Assembly: GCF_002142155.1 (NCBI RefSeq)
Contig: NZ_NASD01000011.1
Span: forward strand, 1-64,000
Origin: Gilliamella apis
Lineage (GTDB): Bacteria; Pseudomonadota; Gammaproteobacteria; Enterobacterales; Orbaceae
DNA length: 64,000 nucleotides
Direction of reading: 5' to 3'
Shown here: in pieces, positions 58,694 through 64,000 of the stretch
How positions within the stretch are numbered: the first letter of the stretch is position 1
Layout: each line of letters opens with the position of its first letter
The notes under the pieces: generated by a model
The model's input: only the letters and a program-made list of their open reading frames with translations
What the model was told of the DNA's origin: nothing
Database searches by the model: none
Made by a program: the position numbers and the translations under genes

Positions 58694-59179
58694 ATGACGC
58701 CAGCCATTAGATTACTAAAAAATCAGAAAATAAAATTTAATATTCATCAATATCAGCACGATGCCGATCAGACTCATTATGGTCAAGAAGCCGCAAATAA
58801 GCTTGGATTAGAACTTAATATTGCTACTAGTCAAATATTTAAAACTTTAATAGTGAGTATCAATGGTGATAATAAGACATTGGCTGTTTGTGTTATACCA
58901 GTTAATTGTTCTTTAGATCTAAAACAAGTTGCTAAAATACTAGATTGTAAAAAAATTGAGTTGGCAGATCCACATTTAGCACAAAAAACGACTGGCTATA
59001 TAGTGGGTGGAATCAGCCCATTGGGTCAAAAAAAATTATTACCGACACTGATTGATATTAGTGCTAAACAGTACCAAACTATGTTGGTTTCTGGTGGCAA
59101 AAGAGGATTAGAAATTGAAATATCTCCAGCTGATTTAGCCAATCTATTGAATGCTAAATTTAGCAAATTGTCTAATTAA
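58694..59179 (+). CDS. ybaK: Cys-tRNA(Pro) deacylase YbaK
   Basis: YbaK hydrolyses cysteine wrongly attached to tRNA-Pro by ProS. The 161 residues fit the family: TPAIRLLKNQKIKFNIHQYQHD near the start, ATSQIFKTLIVS near 46 (the conserved lysine of the editing site) and TTGYIVGGISPLGQKKLLPTLID near 100. The related ProXp-ala is longer or differs at these motifs. It is monocistronic. Confidence 0.92.
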   Translation: MTPAIRLLKNQKIKFNIHQYQHDADQTHYGQEAANKLGLELNIATSQIFKTLIVSINGDNKTLAVCVIPVNCSLDLKQVAKILDCKKIELADPHLAQKTTGYIVGGISPLGQKKLLPTLIDISAKQYQTMLVSGGKRGLEIEISPADLANLLNAKFSKLSN

Positions 59180-59260
59180 CTATATTGATAAAAATTGATA
59201 ATAATTAAGAAAAACAAACAGATTCTAAAAAGAAAAAAGAAGGGAATTTGAGATTAACAA

Positions 59261-59290
59261 CAAGGCCATAACTTATCCATGTATGGCCTT
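59261..59290 (-). terminator. hupA terminator
   Basis: AAGGCCATA pairs with TATGGCCTT around an eleven-base loop on the minus strand, followed by GTTGTT. It lies about 44 bases after the hupA stop codon. Confidence 0.55.
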
Positions 59291-59333
59291 AGATGCTACC
59301 CTATCAATAATGATAGGAAAAAAAGCAGTAATA

Positions 59334-59606
59334 TTATTTGATTGCTTCTTTTAAGCTTTTACCCGAAACAAATGCAGGCACTTTGCTTGCTGCAATTTTG
59401 ATTTCTTTACCAGTTTTTGGATTACGGCCAATACGAGCTTTACGAGCATTAACTTTAAATGTACCAAAACCAACTAGTTGAACCGGCTCACCAGCTTTTA
59501 GTGATTCAGTGATAGCAGCAAGAGTTGCTTCTAACGCTGTTTTAGCGGCAACTTTAGTAATATCAGCTTTACTAGCGATAGCATCTACAAGTTCTGTTTT
59601 ATTCAT
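59334..59606 (-). CDS. hupA: DNA-binding protein HU (alpha type)
   Basis: HU is a small nucleoid protein that bends DNA. The 90 residues start [20 protein letters not shown] and contain the HU/IHF signature [24 protein letters not shown] with the intercalating proline in GRNPKTG. The order hemE-yjaG-hupA is conserved with E. coli, which supports hupA rather than hupB. A GGAGATA site precedes the ATG. Confidence 0.95.
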   Translation of the reverse strand: MNKTELVDAIASKADITKVAAKTALEATLAAITESLKAGEPVQLVGFGTFKVNARKARIGRNPKTGKEIKIAASKVPAFVSGKSLKEAIK

Positions 59607-59783
59607 GGAGATATCCTTACATATTTATTTTATTGTTAAAGTTAACATTTTTTAGCAAAGTTAATCACTTAATTTTGCTTCTGTAAACATTATTCAGATT
59701 ACATTGTTGTTAAATGTAGTCTATATTTGTGTAATGTTAAAGAAAAATTTAATAAAAATTAAAAAAATCACTCCGTAAGCGAC

Positions 59784-60377
59784 TTAATTGCTCAAAAAAA
59801 CACCAATATTGCTCGTTTTAGTCAATCTTATATCTTCCTTTAGGCCTTTAATTAGATCAACCATTTCATTGTTTTCATTACTTAATAATCGAAAAATATC
59901 CCATTGTAAGTCAAATTCTTCAACAACACTAGGTAATTGCGATTGTTCTTGCTCCGAAAGTTCAATATTATCCTTAGTCATTTCAAATTCAGCCACTGTA
60001 GTAGCCGATATACTACTCACTTTAGCCGAATGTTCGACTATTTCACCACTGATATAAGAATGTAAAATCTCGCTCAGCGCCTGACAAGCATCAATAGCAG
60101 GATAAACCATATACGGACTATCCTCGTTGAGGATTGGAATTATCAATTCCAGTTTTTCAAGTTGTAAATCAAAATTGATTTTAACATTTTCTACTAATAA
60201 TGACTCCCAGATTAAATCAAGAATTTTTTTATAGCCGACAGCTGATTGTTCATCTTGTTGTAAACGGCAATAATAAACATAGTTTGGATACATTCGTTCA
60301 CATAAACAAATCATAAATAAACGCTGTTGCCATACAGCTAGCTTTGCTATTCTCAATTGAACTGGATTTTTAATCAT
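59784..60377 (-). CDS. yjaG: YjaG family protein (DUF416)
   Basis: The 197-residue protein matches the YjaG family, with [15 protein letters not shown] near residue 27, [38 protein letters not shown] near 72 and [14 protein letters not shown] near 146. No function is established. Its ATG overlaps the hemE stop codon by four bases, so it is translated with hemE. Confidence 0.88.
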   Translation of the reverse strand: MIKNPVQLRIAKLAVWQQRLFMICLCERMYPNYVYYCRLQQDEQSAVGYKKILDLIWESLLVENVKINFDLQLEKLELIIPILNEDSPYMVYPAIDACQALSEILHSYISGEIVEHSAKVSSISATTVAEFEMTKDNIELSEQEQSQLPSVVEEFDLQWDIFRLLSNENNEMVDLIKGLKEDIRLTKTSNIGVFLSN

Positions 60378-61444
60378 AAATGGAACCTTTTGGACTGTTG
60401 ATGTACTGCATTAACTAAATATTGTACATGCTCAATTGGGGTATCTTGATGAATACCATGCCCTAGATTAAAAATATGGCCATTATAGTGACCAAAATCA
60501 GTCAGCACCGATTCAACTTGAGACTCTATGGTTTCTCTGTTAGCGTACAATATTGAAGGATCTAGATTACCTTGTATAGCAATATTACCCTTTTGAGCAA
60601 TTAGATTCAAATCCACTGTCCAATCAACACCTATTGCATCACTTCCTGATTGACAAATTGTATCCAACCATAAACCGCCCCCTTTGGTAAATAGCGTAAC
60701 AGGGACATAAGAAGTAATATTGTTACTTTTCTTACCACGCTTTAATTGCGAAAGAATTAATTGCATATAATGTAAAGAAAATGCAGGATAACTTTGATGG
60801 CTAAGTACCCCACCCCAAGTATCAAATATCATAATTGCTTGCGCACCGGCATCAATTTGTGCATTTAGATACATTGCCACACTATTAGCCAATTTTTCTA
60901 ATAATAGATGTAACGCTTTTGGTTCACAATAAAGCATTTTCTTTATTTTTGTAAAAGCTTTACTACTACCACCTTCAATCATATAAGTGGCTAATGTCCA
61001 TGGACTACCAGAAAAGCCAATTAAGGGGACTTTACCAGCTAACTCTTGCTTAGTTAAACGAATAGCATCCATCACATATTTAAGTGATAGTTCTGGATCG
61101 GGTATTGGCAATTGTTCTATATCTACCAAACTAGAAATTGTTTTTTCAAATTTTGGACCTTCACCAGCTTCAAAATATAATCCAAGTCCCATAGCATCAG
61201 GAATGGTTAAGATGTCAGAAAAGATAATTGCGGCATCAAGTTCAAAGCGTCGCAACGGTTGTAAAGTCACTTCACATGCGAGTTCTGGCGTTTGACACAT
61301 TGTCATAAAATCACCGGCTTTTGCTCTAAGCTGTCGATATTCAGGCAAATAGCGACCAGCTTGACGCATCATCCAAACTGGCGTGTAATCTACCGGCAAA
61401 CACTGTAATGCGCGTAAGTAACGATCGTTTTTCAATTGGCTCAT
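60374..61444 (-). CDS. hemE: Uroporphyrinogen decarboxylase
   Basis: HemE removes the four acetate carboxyls of uroporphyrinogen III, giving coproporphyrinogen III in heme synthesis. The 356 residues hold the signature [17 protein letters not shown] near 21, the substrate aspartate in [18 protein letters not shown] near 70 and [17 protein letters not shown] near 144. It is the first gene of hemE-yjaG, followed by hupA. Confidence 0.97.
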   Translation of the reverse strand: MSQLKNDRYLRALQCLPVDYTPVWMMRQAGRYLPEYRQLRAKAGDFMTMCQTPELACEVTLQPLRRFELDAAIIFSDILTIPDAMGLGLYFEAGEGPKFEKTISSLVDIEQLPIPDPELSLKYVMDAIRLTKQELAGKVPLIGFSGSPWTLATYMIEGGSSKAFTKIKKMLYCEPKALHLLLEKLANSVAMYLNAQIDAGAQAIMIFDTWGGVLSHQSYPAFSLHYMQLILSQLKRGKKSNNITSYVPVTLFTKGGGLWLDTICQSGSDAIGVDWTVDLNLIAQKGNIAIQGNLDPSILYANRETIESQVESVLTDFGHYNGHIFNLGHGIHQDTPIEHVQYLVNAVHQQSKRFHL

Positions 61445-61526
61445 CTTTTAGTTCTATAAATTTGCTAGTTGCTAATAAAATAGTTAAAGCGACATTTTAG
61501 TTAGCTAAAAATATTTTATGCGACAG

Positions 61527-62432
61527 TTATTTTCGTTCCGCAGGCTGAGATAAGATTCGCTGCGCATAACGAATTAACGTTTCGGAGATATTTTGCATTA
61601 CACTACTTTCAGGAGCAAAGCGATGCCAATACAGCATCCGTCTTTGGAATAAACCTTCAGTTAAATTAACTAATTCCCCTGTTTTTAACTCTTGCTCAAC
61701 TTGTAACATAGGAATCATACAACATGCAGAACCTTGTTTAGCTAACTGAACAAAAGCTTCTGACGAACTAGTGATATGGCAAATTACACTGCCTGGTGTC
61801 AAATTAAAATTTTCCTGTAAAAAGGCTTGATGCATATCATCTAAGTGATCAAAAGCGACCGCTGGTGCTTTTAAAAGCGATGAACGGGTTACCCCATTCG
61901 GAAAATATTTTTTTGCAAATTCGGGCGAAGCAACAAAGATATAATCTAATGCGCCTAATAAATCTGATAAGCATCCTGGTAAAGGATTTGGTTGAATACT
62001 AATTGCAGCTACAACAGTACCTAAGCGTAAAAGCTCTAAGGTATGCTCTTCATCTTTAACTTGAATATCAAAACGTAAAATATTTTTATCGAGAACTGGT
62101 TTTAATGCAGGTAAAAACCATGTCGCTAAAGAATCGGCATTAATAGCAATTGATAATGACAATGGTGTAGTATTTTGTTCATTATCACCTAACCATTGCT
62201 GCTCTAATAATTCAACTTGATGCAATAATCCGAGAAGATGTTCACCTTGCTTGGTTGCTTTTGGAGGAATAGTTCGTACTAATAGTTGCTGACCAAAAAA
62301 GCTTTCTAATTGCTTAATACGTTGCGAAACCGCTGGTTGTGTGATACACAGTTTATCGGCCGCTCGTTCAAATCCTCGTTCTTTTATCACTGCATCTAAT
62401 GCTTGTAATGCTCTATAATCTGGACGCTTCAT
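61527..62432 (-). CDS. argP: LysR-type regulator ArgP
   Basis: ArgP (IciA) is a lysine- and arginine-sensing LysR regulator that controls argO and several amino acid genes. The 301 residues have the helix-turn-helix [48 protein letters not shown] (5-52) and the effector domain beyond about 90. It lies divergent from rpiA, with serA beyond, as in E. coli. Confidence 0.92.
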   Translation of the reverse strand: MKRPDYRALQALDAVIKERGFERAADKLCITQPAVSQRIKQLESFFGQQLLVRTIPPKATKQGEHLLGLLHQVELLEQQWLGDNEQNTTPLSLSIAINADSLATWFLPALKPVLDKNILRFDIQVKDEEHTLELLRLGTVVAAISIQPNPLPGCLSDLLGALDYIFVASPEFAKKYFPNGVTRSSLLKAPAVAFDHLDDMHQAFLQENFNLTPGSVICHITSSSEAFVQLAKQGSACCMIPMLQVEQELKTGELVNLTEGLFQRRMLYWHRFAPESSVMQNISETLIRYAQRILSQPAERK

Positions 62433-62643
62433 AATCTCTTTACTAATGATTTGATCTTTGCTTGATCATTCAAGCTATTTTTATTTTGCAAAAAATTTGA
62501 AATCGATCTAAAACTTTATAGATTTTCTTAAAATACTAATGATTTTTGCTCTCCAATTGGTTACTATGCCATATATTGAACAATTTTGCTTTTAAAATTT
62601 TAAATTTTTTTTGATCAAAATCATATTTACATACGGTGATATC

Positions 62644-63303
62644 ATGACACAAGATGAACTAAAAAAGGCTGTAGGCTGGTCAGCGCTAAAATATGTTAAG
62701 CCTGATTCATTAGTTGGCGTAGGAACAGGGTCTACTGCGGCGCATTTTATTGATGCACTTGCGACAATAAAAGATCAGATAAAAGGAACTGTCTCTAGTT
62801 CAGAAGTATCAACTGAAAAATTAAAAAGCTATGGAATCCCCGTATTAGACTGCAATGAAGTTGATAGTTTAGATATATATGTCGATGGTGCCGATGAAAT
62901 TAATCATCATATGCAAATGATTAAAGGAGGTGGAGCAGCGTTAACTCGTGAAAAAATTGTATCAGCTCTAGCTAAACAATTTGTTTGTATCGTTGATGAA
63001 TCTAAAGTTGTCGATGTCCTTGGCAAATTTCCTCTACCAGTAGAAGTGATACCTATGGCTCGTTCTTATGTTGCTAGAGAATTGTTCAAACTTGGTGGCA
63101 AACCAATTTATCGCCAAGGTGTTATAACCGATAATGGTAATGTTATTTTAGACGTTCATGACCTTGTTATTGCCAAACCAATGGAATTGGAAAATCGTAT
63201 TAACAGCATTGCTGGGGTAGTTACTGTTGGATTATTTGCCAATAAAGGGGCCGATATCGCTTTAGTCGGTACTCGTTCTGGTGTAAAAGAATTAATAAAA
63301 TAA
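62644..63303 (+). CDS. rpiA: Ribose-5-phosphate isomerase A
   Basis: RpiA interconverts ribose-5-phosphate and ribulose-5-phosphate. The 219 residues begin [18 protein letters not shown] and hold [16 protein letters not shown] near 26, the catalytic [26 protein letters not shown] near 81 and the late [13 protein letters not shown]. The start at 62644 matches the E. coli length; the frame extends upstream to 62611 without support. serA follows in the same direction. Confidence 0.96.
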   Translation: MTQDELKKAVGWSALKYVKPDSLVGVGTGSTAAHFIDALATIKDQIKGTVSSSEVSTEKLKSYGIPVLDCNEVDSLDIYVDGADEINHHMQMIKGGGAALTREKIVSALAKQFVCIVDESKVVDVLGKFPLPVEVIPMARSYVARELFKLGGKPIYRQGVITDNGNVILDVHDLVIAKPMELENRINSIAGVVTVGLFANKGADIALVGTRSGVKELIK

Positions 63304-63372
63304 AAATTTACATTTTTGATGGATAATTTTGTATTTGCAATCAATTAAAATATTAAGCATAGAGAGGAATAA

Positions 63373-64000
63373 ATGGTTGTTCAGGCATTAACGAAAGATG
63401 AAAATAAGTTTCTATTACTTGAAGGTATCCACCCTAGTGCAGTTGAAACACTTAAATCAGCGGGCTTTAACAACATTGAGTATCATAAAGGCGCACTATC
63501 GAAATCTGAGCTGGAAACAGCTTTAAAAGATGCCAGATTTATTGGTATTCGTTCCAGAACCCATTTAACTAAGGACATCATCGATGCCGCACCAAAATTA
63601 GCCGGTATTGGTTGCTTTTGTATTGGCACTAATCAAGTTGAACTTGACGCAGCGACGGTTAAAGGAATTCCAGTTTTTAATGCGCCATTTTCAAATACTC
63701 GCTCTGTGGCAGAACTGGTATTAGCTGAAGCAATATTATTACTTCGCCGAGTACCTGAAGCTAATGCTAAAGCTCATCAGGGTAAATGGAATAAACTTGC
63801 CACAGGTTCGCACGAAGCCCGAGGAAAAAATTTAGGTATCATTGGTTATGGTCATATAGGTAGCCAGTTGAGTGTATTAGCTGAATCATTAGGAATGAAT
63901 GTCTATTTTTATGATATTGAAACTAAATTGCCATTAGGAAATGCTAAACAAATTCCAACAATGCGGGAATTACTTGCTATGAGTGATATTGTCAGTATGC
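63373..64000 (+). CDS. serA: D-3-phosphoglycerate dehydrogenase (5' part, cut by window edge)
   Basis: SerA makes the first step of serine synthesis, oxidising 3-phosphoglycerate with NAD. The first 209 codons are present, with FLLLEGIHPSAVETLKSAGF near residue 13, the active-site arginine region IGIRSRTHLTKDII, PFSNTRSVAELVLAEAILLLRR and the Rossmann loop LGIIGYGHIGSQLSVLAE. GAGAGGAAT precedes the ATG. The ACT domain lies beyond the window. Confidence 0.96.
   Translation, partial: MVVQALTKDENKFLLLEGIHPSAVETLKSAGFNNIEYHKGALSKSELETALKDARFIGIRSRTHLTKDIIDAAPKLAGIGCFCIGTNQVELDAATVKGIPVFNAPFSNTRSVAELVLAEAILLLRRVPEANAKAHQGKWNKLATGSHEARGKNLGIIGYGHIGSQLSVLAESLGMNVYFYDIETKLPLGNAKQIPTMRELLAMSDIVSM

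Overview
The window is bacterial, AT-rich and densely coded. Gene order and products are those of a gammaproteobacterium: thrU-tyrU-glyT-thrT-tuf, xerD-dsbC-recJ, hemE-yjaG-hupA, serA-rpiA-argP, glyQ-glyS and queA-tgt. The low GC content, the fermentative enzymes (adhE, adhP), the many PTS and sugar-kinase genes and the protein style suggest an insect-gut member of the Orbaceae such as Gilliamella. That assignment is inference from memory of the group, not the result of a search.

Layout. 1-754: start of tuf, four tRNA genes and their promoter on the minus strand. 800-3781: adhE, with a decayed second copy of its 3' end and terminator immediately downstream. 4080-5734: tcdA and an interrupted gene for a small exported protein. 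6088-12932: a carbohydrate region with dhaK-dhaL on the plus strand converging on a minus-strand operon of IIA-IIB-IIC (galactitol-type PTS), a PRD regulator and a class II aldolase. 13245-16266: the UPF0210/ACT pair and alaA. 16457-20880: queA and tgt, with two M48 metalloprotease lipoproteins on either side of queA, then tRNA-Pro followed by decaying tandem repeats that each begin with the last 19 bases of the tRNA. 20962-24498: a LacI-family repressor divergent from an ascorbate-type PTS, with a perfect operator palindrome between them. 24624-26635: a GNAT acetyltransferase and an IS150-like element with a broken orfA. 26662-33800: APC permease, adhP, MHS-type transporter, lacD-type aldolase, grxB and a Pr6Pr membrane protein. 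34009-38983: xerD, dsbC, recJ and mpl. 39389-42702: an XRE regulator and a serine catabolism pair (sdaA and an sdaC-like carrier) with a consensus CRP site upstream. 43264-50863: a hypothetical gene, proS, a ruined tyrosine phosphatase gene, bepA, a histidine phosphatase, rluC, dsbB and rluA. 50941-64000: rdgB, rapZ, yibQ-envC, glyQS, a YciC-like protein, ybaK, hupA-yjaG-hemE, argP, rpiA and the start of serA.

The accessory metabolic genes fit a fermentative life on host-diet sugars. PTS systems bring in and phosphorylate polyols or sugar acids, aldolases and dihydroxyacetone-type kinases feed glycolysis, AdhE and AdhP regenerate NAD, and serine is deaminated to pyruvate. The rest is housekeeping: translation, tRNA and rRNA modification, envelope quality control (BepA, two M48 lipoproteins, EnvC) and disulfide formation (DsbB, DsbC).

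The most unusual items are the rtT-like tandem repeats after tRNA-Pro, the dhaKL/PTS/aldolase cluster without dhaM, the in-frame remnant of a second adhE 3' end, the decayed phosphatase gene, and a DsbC with only its two active-site cysteines. No CRISPR array, prophage or defence island was seen.
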